DNA of 32,381 bases from an uncultured Tenacibaculum sp. GTDB taxonomy: Bacteria > Bacteroidota > Bacteroidia > Flavobacteriales > Flavobacteriaceae. The position numbers and the translations under genes were made by a program. The first letter of the stretch is position 1. Every line of letters begins with the position of its first letter. Below, in pieces: positions 7,855-15,415 of this stretch. The notes under the pieces are model-generated. The model saw only the letters and a list, made by a program, of their open reading frames with translations, did not search any database and had not been told where the DNA came from. Where the stretch lies: assembly GCA_947504185.1 (NCBI GenBank), contig CANNGJ010000031.1, positions 1 to 32,381 of the forward strand. Direction: 5' to 3'.

Positions 7855-8232
7855 TTAAAAGATTGTTTTACAATCGTTACAAATTAATTTTCTGCTTTCA
7901 AAAAAAGGAAATAACATAAAGAAAAAACTTTTTCTTTGTGGAGGAGCAACTAGTATTCTAGTTGATTTACATTTACCACATTGATAAGTGTTTCCGTTTT
8001 CATCTTTTTCATATTCTCGAATCTCATTATAAACTATCATCCCTTTTTCTAAATCATTATTATGAATAAGTAGTTTTACTCCTCCTATAGCTTGACTTAA
8101 TAGGGGATCAGTGTCAATAGTTTTTTCATCCATTAACATTGTTTTAAATCCTTCAGAATCTAATTTAGATTTTACTACCTGAGCTTCGGTTGAATATTCA
8201 AAAACTGCTAAAACAGTATAGTCGTCTCTCAT
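7855..8232 (-). CDS. DUF2007-like protein with C-terminal zinc ribbon
   Basis: A 125-residue protein. Residues 1-70 resemble the DUF2007 'putative signal-transducing' domain (start TVLAVFEYSTEAQVVKSKL, then a DPLLSQAIGGVKL segment). The tail has two cysteine pairs, C85-x2-C88 and C118-x2-C121, separated by a hydrophobic stretch (FFFMLFPFF, 103-111), which looks like a zinc ribbon. It sits between bioF (13 bases before it) and bioD (abutting) and must be co-expressed with them, yet it has no known part in biotin synthesis. It could regulate, scaffold or anchor the enzymes; that is speculation. Domain call moderate, gene reality high. Confidence 0.8.
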   Translation of the reverse strand: MRDDYTVLAVFEYSTEAQVVKSKLDSEGFKTMLMDEKTIDTDPLLSQAIGGVKLLIHNNDLEKGMIVYNEIREYEKDENGNTYQCGKCKSTRILVAPPQRKSFFFMLFPFFESRKLICNDCKTIF

Positions 8233-8245
8233 ATATCAATTTTTA

Positions 8246-9370
8246 TTAAACAAAAGTAGCAAGGTTCTCTAAAACATTAGTAATTTCTTTGGTTGAATTA
8301 TAACTATGTAAACAAAAACGCAGTCTTTCTTCTCCTTTGGTTACCGTAGGTGATAAAATAGGTTTTATATCGAATCCTTTACTGTTTAGTTTTTTAGCGA
8401 TTGATTTTACTTTTTCATTTCCAGAAATCACACAGCAATGAATTGCAGAATTACTTTCAATAAAGTTTAAATCTAATCTGTTTACTTCTTGTTTAAAGAA
8501 ACTAATGTTTTTTTGAAGTTTTTCTTTTGCTTGATTCTTAGCAAGTTCTTCGTAAGTAAACTTAATCGTAGCTAAAGAATGTGGTGATAAACCAGTAGTA
8601 TAAATAAAACTTCTAGCAAAATTAACTAAATACTGATGTAGTTTTTTGTTTCCAAGAATAGCTGCTCCGTGACATCCCAACGCTTTTCCAAAAGTGATTA
8701 TTCTTGCAAAAACTGAATTTTCTAAATTCAATTCTTGAATTAATCCTTTATTAAAAACTCCAACAGCATGCGCTTCGTCTACAACCAAATATACATTAGC
8801 GTATTTCTTTATTATGTACGACATGCTTACTAAATCTGGCGAATCTCCATCCATAGAAAAAACAGATTCTGTCACAACATAAATAGCTGCTGTTTCATTT
8901 TTAACACGATTTAGAACTTTGTCTAGATGTGTTAAGTCGTTATGTTGAAACTTGTATGCTTTTGCGTTTGATAAATTAATGCCATCTCTAATAGACGCGT
9001 GAATTAATTCGTCATATAAAATAATATCACCACGTTGAGGTACCGATGAAAAAAAACCAATATTGGCATCGTAACCTGAATTGAAAACTAAAGAAGCTTC
9101 AGAATTATGAAATTCAGATAGCTGTTTTTCAACGCTTGTATATAAATTATGGTTTCCAGAAAGTAAGCGGGAACCAGTAGCTCCGTTTTGTTTTAAGTTA
9201 TTGTTAATTAAAAATTGATGAGTTCTATCAAAAATAACTTCTGATTTAGCAAAACCTAAATAATCATTAGAAGAAAAATCAATTAGGTCATTTTCTTTAC
9301 CTAGACTTCTTAAAGATTCATTGTCTTTACGTTTCGATATTTTTCTGTTAAGCTTTTCTGGAAATTGCAT
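8246..9370 (-). CDS. bioF: 8-amino-7-oxononanoate synthase
   Basis: BioF condenses a pimeloyl thioester with L-alanine to give KAPA. The 374-residue alpha-oxoamine synthase has the PLP lysine Lys229 (TFGKALGCHG), the DEAHAVG motif (198-204), His124 in ELIHAS and an N-terminal DFSSNDYLGF signature. The 2-amino-3-ketobutyrate ligase family is closely related, but the company of bioD and bioA settles the assignment. It is the first gene of the operon. Only about 11 bases separate its ATG from the U-tract of the tRNA terminator upstream, leaving almost no room for a normal promoter and leader. Confidence 0.95.
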   Translation of the reverse strand: MQFPEKLNRKISKRKDNESLRSLGKENDLIDFSSNDYLGFAKSEVIFDRTHQFLINNNLKQNGATGSRLLSGNHNLYTSVEKQLSEFHNSEASLVFNSGYDANIGFFSSVPQRGDIILYDELIHASIRDGINLSNAKAYKFQHNDLTHLDKVLNRVKNETAAIYVVTESVFSMDGDSPDLVSMSYIIKKYANVYLVVDEAHAVGVFNKGLIQELNLENSVFARIITFGKALGCHGAAILGNKKLHQYLVNFARSFIYTTGLSPHSLATIKFTYEELAKNQAKEKLQKNISFFKQEVNRLDLNFIESNSAIHCCVISGNEKVKSIAKKLNSKGFDIKPILSPTVTKGEERLRFCLHSYNSTKEITNVLENLATFV

Positions 9371-9381
9371 AGTGTAAAAAT

Positions 9382-9414
9382 AAAAAAAGACTTACAATAA
9401 TGTAAGTCTTTTTT
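9382..9414 (-). terminator. Terminator after the tRNA-Asn pair
   Basis: A perfect 14-bp inverted repeat (9383-9396 with 9401-9414) and 4-base loop. The core is GACTTACA/TGTAAGTC, flanked by A-runs and T-runs on both strands, so it can act in either direction. On the minus strand it ends tRNA transcription directly in front of bioF. Confidence 0.88.
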
Positions 9415-9415
9415 G

Positions 9416-9489
9416 CTCCTCTTCTTGGACTCGAACCAAGGACCCTCTGATTAACAGTCAGATGCTCTAACCAACTGAGCTAAAGAGGA
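9416..9489 (-). tRNA. tRNA-Asn (GTT), second copy
   Basis: A 74-base cloverleaf on the minus strand. Acceptor arm TCCTCTT pairs with AAGAGGA, discriminator G; the D-loop has AGCTCAGTTGGTTAGAGC; the anticodon loop is CTGTTAA with anticodon GTT (Asn); the T-arm holds GGTTCGAGTCC. CCA is not encoded (GCA follows). It is the downstream copy of a tandem pair. Confidence 0.97.
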
Positions 9490-9558
9490 ATGTTCTTATA
9501 GAACAAAATATGTATGTTGTAGAAATTATCGGCTTCCACGTTGCCTTCAGCATTTTTG

Positions 9559-9632
9559 CTCCTCCTCTTGGACTCGAACCAAGGACCCTCTGATTAACAG
9601 TCAGATGCTCTAACCAACTGAGCTAAGGAGGA
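9559..9632 (-). tRNA. tRNA-Asn (GTT), first copy
   Basis: A 74-base tRNA with anticodon GTT, identical to the neighbour except for one compensated acceptor pair: TCCTCCT with AGGAGGA here, TCCTCTT with AAGAGGA there. CCA is not encoded. It is the promoter-proximal copy; the 69-base spacer between the two shows no gene. Confidence 0.97.
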
Positions 9633-9664
9633 ATTTAAAACGAATTTGTTTTAAAATGCGAGTG

Positions 9665-9694
9665 CAAATTTAAGTTCTTTTTTGATTTCCACAA
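9665..9694 (-). promoter_or_regulatory. Promoter of the tRNA-Asn pair
   Basis: The minus strand reads TTG (9692-9694), a 19-base spacer, then TAAATTTG (9665-9672). Both elements and the spacing match the Bacteroidota housekeeping promoter. Transcription should begin near 9659, about 27 bases before the first tRNA. This is the best promoter in the window. Confidence 0.75.
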
Positions 9695-9834
9695 ACTTTT
9701 TTCAATAAAAAATGTAGTTAAAAATATTCATTTCTGGTTTTCAAACTTTTAAATTCATGTTTTTAACAAGATAAATAGGTTTTCTTATAAAAAGTAAAGA
9801 ATTGAAGTCGTTAAAAATAGCGCAAAAAAAAGCC

Positions 9835-9861
9835 TTGTTTTTGCTAAAAGTTGTACTTTTG
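9835..9861 (+). promoter_or_regulatory. Probable promoter of sucAB
   Basis: TACTTTTG at 9854-9861 matches TAnnTTTG. A TTG at 9835-9837 lies 16 bases upstream, slightly closer than usual. The start site would be near 9867, leaving a leader of about 35 bases before the sucA ATG. The rest of 9633-9901 shows no gene. Confidence 0.5.
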
Positions 9862-9901
9862 TCAACATTATTCTTATTGATAGAAAAGTATATAAAAATA
9901 T

Positions 9902-12628
9902 ATGGACAAGTTTTCGTTCTTAAACGCAGCACATACAGGTTTTATTGGTGATTTGTACGAACAGTATCAAAAAAATCCTGATGCAGTAGAACCGAGTTGG
10001 AGAAGTTTTTTTCAAGGATATGATTTAGCTAACGAGAATTATTCTCTTACTGATGAAGAAAATGAAGTAGAAATTCCTGAAGAAGTACGTAAAGAATTTT
10101 TAGTAATCGATTTAATTAACGGTTACCGTACAAGAGGGCATTTGTTTACAGAAACAAACCCAGTTCGTGAGCGTAGAAAATATTCGCCAACACTTGATAT
10201 TGAAAACTTCGGATTGTCAAACAGCGATTTGTCAACAGTTTTTAATGCAGGAGAAGTTTTAGGGATAGGTGCTAAGAAACTGTCAGAAATCATCAGCCAT
10301 TTAAAAGCAATTTATTGTGATTCTATTGGTGTTGAGTATATGTACTTAAGAAACCCAGAAGAGCTTAAATGGTGGCAAAATCGTTTAAATAAGAACGATA
10401 ATCATCCTAGTTATGATGTTGAAGCTAAAAAATACATACTTACCAAGTTAAATCAAGCCTCTACTTTCGAAAGTTTTTTACAAACTAAATATGTTGGTCA
10501 AAAACGTTTTTCGGTTGAAGGAGGAGAAACTTTAATTCCTGGTGTAAGTGTTGCTTTACGTGATGCTGCTGAAAAATACGGAGTTGAAGAATGTGTGTTA
10601 GGAATGGCACACCGAGGTCGTTTAAACACATTGGTAAACATCTTTAAAAAACCTGTTCGTGATTTATTTAGCGAATTTGAAGGAAAAGATTTTGAAGACC
10701 AAGATATTGATGGAGATGTTAAGTATCACTTAGGTTTAACCTTAAGCAAAGAATATAAAGGCGGGCAAAAAATGAAGATGAATTTGGTTCCAAATCCATC
10801 TCATCTTGAAACTGTTGCCGCAGTGGCTGAAGGAATTGTTCGTGCTAAAGTAGATCAAGATTACAAAGGAGACAATGGTAAGATTTTGCCAATTATAGTA
10901 CATGGAGATGCTGCAATTGCTGGTCAAGGTATTGCATACGAAGTTGCTCAAATGATGACTTTAAACGGTTATAAAACTGGAGGAACAATTCACGTAGTTG
11001 TAAATAACCAAGTTGGTTTCACAACCAATTACTTAGATGCTCGTTCTAGTACTTATTGTACAGATGTTGCAAAAGTAACTTTATCGCCAGTATTACATGT
11101 AAATGCAGATGATGCAGAAGCTGTTTGTCATGCAATGGAGTTAGCTGTTGAATACAGAGCTAAGTTTAAAAAAGATATTTACATTGATTTATTAGGATAT
11201 CGTAAATACGGGCATAATGAAGGTGATGAGCCTCGTTTTACACAGCCTAAATTATATAAAGCAATTTCTAAGCATAAAAATGCGAAAGAAATATATGCTG
11301 CAAAATTAATAGAAGAAGGAAGTATTTCTTCTGATTATGTAAAACAAATTACAGACGAATTTAAAGCTCATCTAGAAGCAGAATTTACTGAATCTAAAAA
11401 GAAGACTACTTCTAAGATTCAAGAATTTATGCCAGAGGTTTGGGAGGGATTTGTTCGTAAACAATTACAAGATATGTTACAACCTGTAGATACTACGTAT
11501 TCGGTTGAAGCATTAAAAGATATTGCTAAAGTAATATCAACTACTCCAGAAGGACACAAGTTTGTTCGTAAAGCAGAACGTATTTTAAAAGGACGTGAAA
11601 AAGCAGTTTTTGAAGATAATAAGCTTGATTGGGGTACTGCAGAGAATTTAGCCTACGGAACTTTATTAGAAGAAGGATATAATATTCGTATTTCTGGTGA
11701 AGATGTAGAAAGAGGAACCTTTTCTCATCGTCACGCAATTATGCGTGATGAAGAAACATTAGAACGTGTAAATCTATTAAATACCAATCCGAAGAATAAA
11801 GGAGAAATGACTATTTACAATTCTCATTTATCAGAATACGGAGTTTTAGGTTTCGATTATGGTTATGCAATGGCAGCTCCAAATACATTAACTATTTGGG
11901 AAGCGCAGTTTGGGGATTTTGCCAACGGAGCACAAATCATGTTCGATCAATATATTTCTTCAGCAGAAGATAAATGGAAGTTGCAAAACGGATTGGTAAT
12001 GTTATTGCCTCACGGTTATGAAGGGCAAGGGCCAGAACATTCATCTGCAAGAATAGAGCGTTTTTTACAATCATCAGCAATTGATAATTGGACGATAGCA
12101 AATTGTTCTAATCCAGCAAATATCTATCACATTTTACGTCGTCAGATGAAACGTGATTTTAGAAAACCATTAGTTGTTTTTACACCTAAGAGTTTATTAC
12201 GTTTGCCAAAAGCGGTAAACACTATTGAAGAATTAGGAAATGGAACTTTTCAAGAAGTAATCGATGATACTATTAATACTTCTAAAGTAAAGAAGATGGT
12301 GTTTTGTACTGGTAAGTTCTACTACGATATGTTAGAAGAGCGTGAGCGTTTAGGAAGAGAAGATGTTGCGTTAATTAGAATAGAACAATTATTCCCGTTA
12401 CATAACGATAAGATTAAAGAGGTAATGGATAAATATCCAAATGTAGAGCGTTACGTTTGGGCTCAAGAAGAACCTAAAAACATGGGGTCTTGGGGATATA
12501 TGTTAGAGCGTTTTGAATTAGCAAGGTTAGAATGTGCTTCGAGAGATTATCATTCGGCACCAGCAGCAGGTTCAAGTGCACGTTACAAGCGTCGTCATCA
12601 AAAAGTATTAGATAAAGTGTTCGATTAG
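9902..12628 (+). CDS. sucA: 2-oxoglutarate dehydrogenase E1 component
   Basis: The thiamine-diphosphate-dependent E1 subunit of the 2-oxoglutarate dehydrogenase complex decarboxylates 2-oxoglutarate and passes succinyl to the lipoyl arm of E2. The 908 residues are close to the family length (E. coli about 930). Visible motifs are the N-terminal E2-binding segment (FLNAAHTGFIGDLYEQYQ, 6-23, then PSWRSFF), GMAHRGRLN at 234-242, the ThDP/Mg site HGDAAIAGQG at 334-343 and, in the C-terminal half, HGYEGQGPEHSSARIERFL. sucB follows after 38 bases, so both are in one operon. The E3 lipoamide dehydrogenase is not in this window. Confidence 0.98.
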   Translation: MDKFSFLNAAHTGFIGDLYEQYQKNPDAVEPSWRSFFQGYDLANENYSLTDEENEVEIPEEVRKEFLVIDLINGYRTRGHLFTETNPVRERRKYSPTLDIENFGLSNSDLSTVFNAGEVLGIGAKKLSEIISHLKAIYCDSIGVEYMYLRNPEELKWWQNRLNKNDNHPSYDVEAKKYILTKLNQASTFESFLQTKYVGQKRFSVEGGETLIPGVSVALRDAAEKYGVEECVLGMAHRGRLNTLVNIFKKPVRDLFSEFEGKDFEDQDIDGDVKYHLGLTLSKEYKGGQKMKMNLVPNPSHLETVAAVAEGIVRAKVDQDYKGDNGKILPIIVHGDAAIAGQGIAYEVAQMMTLNGYKTGGTIHVVVNNQVGFTTNYLDARSSTYCTDVAKVTLSPVLHVNADDAEAVCHAMELAVEYRAKFKKDIYIDLLGYRKYGHNEGDEPRFTQPKLYKAISKHKNAKEIYAAKLIEEGSISSDYVKQITDEFKAHLEAEFTESKKKTTSKIQEFMPEVWEGFVRKQLQDMLQPVDTTYSVEALKDIAKVISTTPEGHKFVRKAERILKGREKAVFEDNKLDWGTAENLAYGTLLEEGYNIRISGEDVERGTFSHRHAIMRDEETLERVNLLNTNPKNKGEMTIYNSHLSEYGVLGFDYGYAMAAPNTLTIWEAQFGDFANGAQIMFDQYISSAEDKWKLQNGLVMLLPHGYEGQGPEHSSARIERFLQSSAIDNWTIANCSNPANIYHILRRQMKRDFRKPLVVFTPKSLLRLPKAVNTIEELGNGTFQEVIDDTINTSKVKKMVFCTGKFYYDMLEERERLGREDVALIRIEQLFPLHNDKIKEVMDKYPNVERYVWAQEEPKNMGSWGYMLERFELARLECASRDYHSAPAAGSSARYKRRHQKVLDKVFD

Positions 12629-12666
12629 ATTAAGAAAGAAAGTATTTCAGAATAAAAATAAGAAAC

Positions 12667-13881
12667 ATGAGTGTTTTAGAAATGAAAGTTCCTTCTCCGG
12701 GGGAATCAATTACAGAAGTAGAAATAGCAACTTGGTTAGTTGAAGATGGTGATTATGTTGAGAAAGATCAACCTATTGCCGAAGTAGATTCTGATAAAGC
12801 AACGTTAGAGTTACCTGCGGAAGAAAGTGGAATTATCACTTTAAAAGCAGAAGAAGGTGATGCTGTTGAGGTTGGTGCAGTAGTTTGTCATATCGATATG
12901 AGTGCTGCTAAACCAGAAGGAGGATCTTCTACTGAAACTAAAAAAGAAGAAGCTCCAAAAGTTGAGGCTCCTAAAAAAGAAGAAGTAAAAGCTGCAACGT
13001 ATGCAACGGGTACTGCTTCTCCTGCTGCTAAGAAAGTTTTAGCTGAAAAAGGAATGGATGCTTCATCTGTAAAAGGAACTGGAAAAGATGGTCGTATTAC
13101 TAAAGAAGATGCTGTAAAAGCAGTTCCTTCTATGGGTACACAACCAGCTAACGGTTCTAGAGGTACAGAGCGTAAAAAAATGTCGATGTTACGTCGTAAA
13201 GTAGCAGAGCGTTTGGTAGCAGTAAAAAGCGAAACTGCAATGTTAACTACGTTTAACGAAGTAAACATGCAACCAATTTTTGATTTACGTAAGCAGTATA
13301 AAGAAGATTTTAAAGCGAAGCACGGAGTAGGTTTAGGATTTATGTCTTTCTTTACTTTAGCGGTTGTAAGAGCTTTACAAATGTATCCAGATGTAAACTC
13401 AATGATTGATGGAAAAGAACAAATAAAACACGATTTTCAAGATATTTCTATTGCAGTTTCTGGTCCTAAAGGATTAATGGTTCCTGTAATTAGAAATGCT
13501 GAAAACTTATCTTTTAGAGGAGTTGAGAGTGAAGTGAAGCGTTTAGCGTTACGTGCTCGTGATGGTCAAATTACTGTTGATGAAATGACAGGAGGAACAT
13601 TTACAATCACAAATGGTGGTGTATTTGGTTCTATGTTATCTACACCAATTATCAATCCTCCACAAAGTGGGATTTTAGGAATGCATAATATTGTTAACCG
13701 TCCAATGGCAGTTAATGGAGAAGTGGTAATTCAACCAATTATGTATGTAGCTTTATCTTATGATCATAGAATTATTGATGGTCGTGAGTCTGTTGGATTC
13801 TTAGTTGCTGTTAAAGAAGCATTAGAAAACCCAGTAGAGTTATTAATGGATAACAATCCTACCAAAGCATTAGAAATGTAA
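12667..13881 (+). CDS. sucB: Dihydrolipoyl succinyltransferase E2 of 2-oxoglutarate dehydrogenase
   Basis: The 404-residue E2 core of the complex. It has a lipoyl domain (1-78) with the attachment Lys44 in DSDKATLE, a Lys/Glu/Ala-rich flexible linker (about 80-115), a peripheral subunit-binding domain (about 117-152, [13 protein letters not shown]) and a catalytic acyltransferase domain (about 170-404) ending in the active-site motif [10 protein letters not shown] with His367 and Asp371. The domain order with one lipoyl domain is typical of SucB and not of the pyruvate enzyme. It is the second gene of sucAB and is followed by a strong terminator. Confidence 0.97.
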   Translation: MSVLEMKVPSPGESITEVEIATWLVEDGDYVEKDQPIAEVDSDKATLELPAEESGIITLKAEEGDAVEVGAVVCHIDMSAAKPEGGSSTETKKEEAPKVEAPKKEEVKAATYATGTASPAAKKVLAEKGMDASSVKGTGKDGRITKEDAVKAVPSMGTQPANGSRGTERKKMSMLRRKVAERLVAVKSETAMLTTFNEVNMQPIFDLRKQYKEDFKAKHGVGLGFMSFFTLAVVRALQMYPDVNSMIDGKEQIKHDFQDISIAVSGPKGLMVPVIRNAENLSFRGVESEVKRLALRARDGQITVDEMTGGTFTITNGGVFGSMLSTPIINPPQSGILGMHNIVNRPMAVNGEVVIQPIMYVALSYDHRIIDGRESVGFLVAVKEALENPVELLMDNNPTKALEM

Positions 13882-13908
13882 ACCAAAATTTGGTTTTATA
13901 GATATTTA

Positions 13909-13937
13909 AATCCTGCACAAATTGTGCAGGATTTTTT
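13909..13937 (+). terminator. Terminator of sucAB
   Basis: A perfect 10-bp stem AATCCTGCAC (13909-13918) with GTGCAGGATT (13924-13933), loop AAATT, followed by T residues to 13937. A shorter palindrome (AACCAAA/TTTGGTT, 13882-13896) precedes it directly after the sucB stop. Confidence 0.93.
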
Positions 13938-13980
13938 GTTTATTGAATTTTGTAAATTGCTACACCAACACATCAATAAA

Positions 13981-14352
13981 ATGAAAGTCACTGCCAAAAA
14001 AAACGAACAAGTTGCTAATATGATATTTGCATCTATTTATCCGCATTATTTAACTCGATTAGAGAAGAATGGTAGAACTAAAGAAGAACTCAATCAAGTG
14101 ATAGAATGGTTAACAGGTTTTAACCAAGATAAACTACAATCACTTATTGATGAAAAAGTAACTTACAGAACATTTTTTGAAGAAGCAACTATGCATCCAA
14201 ATGCACACATGATTAAAGGTGTTGTTTGTGGTTATAGAATTGAAGAAATAGAAGATGAATTTGAATTATACAAACAATGTAGACAAATGGAAAAGTTGAT
14301 TGATGAATTGGCTAAAGGGAGAAAAATGGAAAAGATTTTACGCACAGCATAA
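13981..14352 (+). CDS. DUF2200 family protein
   Basis: A 123-residue cytoplasmic protein of the DUF2200 family. The family pattern is clear: FASIYPHYLTRLEKNGRTKEE near the N-terminus, the EWLTGFNQDKLQ segment, HMIKGVVCGYRIEEIED and the C-terminal ending LIDELAKGRKMEKILR. No function is established. ATG at 13981 was chosen; the frame is open further upstream, but the next start (GTG at 13924) lies inside the sucAB terminator stem. The gene is apparently monocistronic. I do not see a convincing promoter in the 40 bases between that terminator and the ATG. Confidence 0.88.
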   Translation: MKVTAKKNEQVANMIFASIYPHYLTRLEKNGRTKEELNQVIEWLTGFNQDKLQSLIDEKVTYRTFFEEATMHPNAHMIKGVVCGYRIEEIEDEFELYKQCRQMEKLIDELAKGRKMEKILRTA

Positions 14353-14372
14353 TTAATAGGAATTTATGTTAA

Positions 14373-14465
14373 ATTAGGAATATAAGAGAAGCTAATGAAA
14401 GCATTTTTTAACCTGTAAATATGGCCTTTTTTGACTCTGATGGAAATACAATTTTAATAGATTAA
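14373..14465 (+). pseudogene. Remnant of a VOC (glyoxalase/bleomycin-resistance) family gene
   Basis: One reading frame gives EANESIF, a stop at 14409-14411, then PVNMAFFDSDGNTILID and a final stop at 14463-14465. The second part looks like the conserved C-terminal strand of VOC-superfamily proteins (pattern 'AFF.DPDGN.I.L'). No upstream VOC domain remains because the frame hits another stop at 14370-14372, so this would be the decayed 3' end of a gene. The match is short, and chance cannot be excluded. Confidence 0.45.
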
Positions 14466-14476
14466 CATATATAATA

Positions 14477-14509
14477 AAAACGGAAAAACAATATTTTGTT
14501 TTCCGTTTT
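14477..14509. terminator. Bidirectional terminator between converging genes
   Basis: AAAACGGAAAAACA (14477-14490) pairs with TGTTTTCCGTTTT (14497-14509) apart from one extra A. A/T runs on both sides let it serve the plus-strand DUF2200 unit and the minus-strand DUF547 gene ending at 14567. Confidence 0.75.
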
Positions 14510-14516
14510 AAATTAA

Positions 14517-14559
14517 GGGGTAATAAAAAAAGGGGATAGGGGATATGTGTGTATGGGGG
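14517..14559 (+). other. G-rich tract with G-quadruplex-forming pattern
   Basis: Four runs of at least four G (14517-14520, 14532-14535, 14539-14542, 14555-14559) are separated by 11, 3 and 12 bases in an otherwise AT-rich region. This fits an intramolecular four-tetrad quadruplex with long loops on the plus strand. It lies between the terminator and the stop of the DUF547 gene, whose mRNA would carry the C-rich complement. Confidence 0.6.
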
Positions 14560-14566
14560 TAAATTC

Positions 14567-15277
14567 TTATTTTTCGTTTAAATTCCAATCATAGGCTAAA
14601 TAAACAACCTCAGCGTTATCGTTTGCTTGAATGTCAGAATATCTGTTGATATAATCAATTAAAGATTGTTTAATAGTGAAATCTTCTTGATACCATTCAA
14701 ACATTTTAGATACCTCAACCTTGGTTAAAGATATTTTATTCTTAGAAGAGTCATTAATAAAATCTTTCATCAGAGCCTCTAATTTTGAGTTAATGTTTTT
14801 AGTGGTAAAAGCATAGTTAGGGAATTTAGGTCCAGATTTAGAAGCAGCATTTAAAGCTACATGAACTCTAGGGTCATCATGCCAACGACGTAATATTTTA
14901 TGTTCGATATAATCGAGAGAGTATGTTTTTTTACCAATAACAGCAAAAGGTATTTTCCATGCATTTCTTCCTTTTCTCTTTATATCAGTAATTTTTTTTA
15001 AAGGATAACTATCTAAAATTAATTTAATAGTATAAGCGTTATAAGCATTTACCCAGAAAGCTTTAGCTTTAGAAGCTGACCATTTTTTCCCAGGAACTGT
15101 TTTTTCTAAATGTTTTAAGTAAATATCTAAAAGAGCTCTGTTTTTTCTTAGCCCTTTGTAATCTATTTCACCTTCAGAGCTTACATAGGTTTTTAAAAGA
15201 GCATTAAATACATCGGTTTGAGATTGCGATTGAATACTAATAAATAGTAAACTGAAGAGGATTATTATTTTTCGCAT
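14567..15277 (-). CDS. Secreted DUF547-domain protein
   Basis: A 236-residue protein. A signal peptide (MRKIIILFSLLFISIQSQSQ) precedes a DUF547 domain showing FWVNAYNAYTIK (74-85), YPLKKITDI, YSLDYIEHKILR and DPRVHVALNAASKSGP. In DUF547 proteins the last motif usually reads NCASxSCP; here both cysteines are replaced (Ala, Gly), so any function of that Cys pair is lost. DUF547 has no agreed function. I chose the ATG at 15277, just after an A-rich stretch, over one 30 bases upstream because it puts the signal peptide at the very N-terminus. The product is probably periplasmic. The gene is divergent from the helicase gene and monocistronic. Confidence 0.85.
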   Translation of the reverse strand: MRKIIILFSLLFISIQSQSQTDVFNALLKTYVSSEGEIDYKGLRKNRALLDIYLKHLEKTVPGKKWSASKAKAFWVNAYNAYTIKLILDSYPLKKITDIKRKGRNAWKIPFAVIGKKTYSLDYIEHKILRRWHDDPRVHVALNAASKSGPKFPNYAFTTKNINSKLEALMKDFINDSSKNKISLTKVEVSKMFEWYQEDFTIKQSLIDYINRYSDIQANDNAEVVYLAYDWNLNEK

Positions 15278-15415
15278 TTTTTTAGTTTTAAATAGTTTGT
15301 GAGACATTTGAAACTTTTGACGTACTTTTTTTTAAGACATTACAAAATTTTTAAATAAAACTATGAAATCTTAATTCTAAATGATAAGTTTATCTTTTAA
15401 AAGCTGTTGTTTTAA

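Noticed and set aside
9383..9414. BirA-type biotin operator in front of bioF
   Set aside because: The inverted repeat GACTTACA/TGTAAGTC does not fit the BirA operator pattern and is better explained as the tRNA terminator.
9741..9932. 63-residue minus-strand open frame between the tRNAs and sucA
   Set aside because: It overlaps the sucA promoter and start, has low-complexity AT-rich coding and no similarity I recognise.
12888..13268. 126-residue open frame opposite sucB
   Set aside because: It mirrors the Ala/Glu/Lys-rich linker and catalytic start of SucB in another frame; no independent signals or domain.
13924..13980. Upstream start (GTG at 13924) for the DUF2200 gene
   Set aside because: It lies within the stem of the sucAB terminator, and the added residues are not part of the family.
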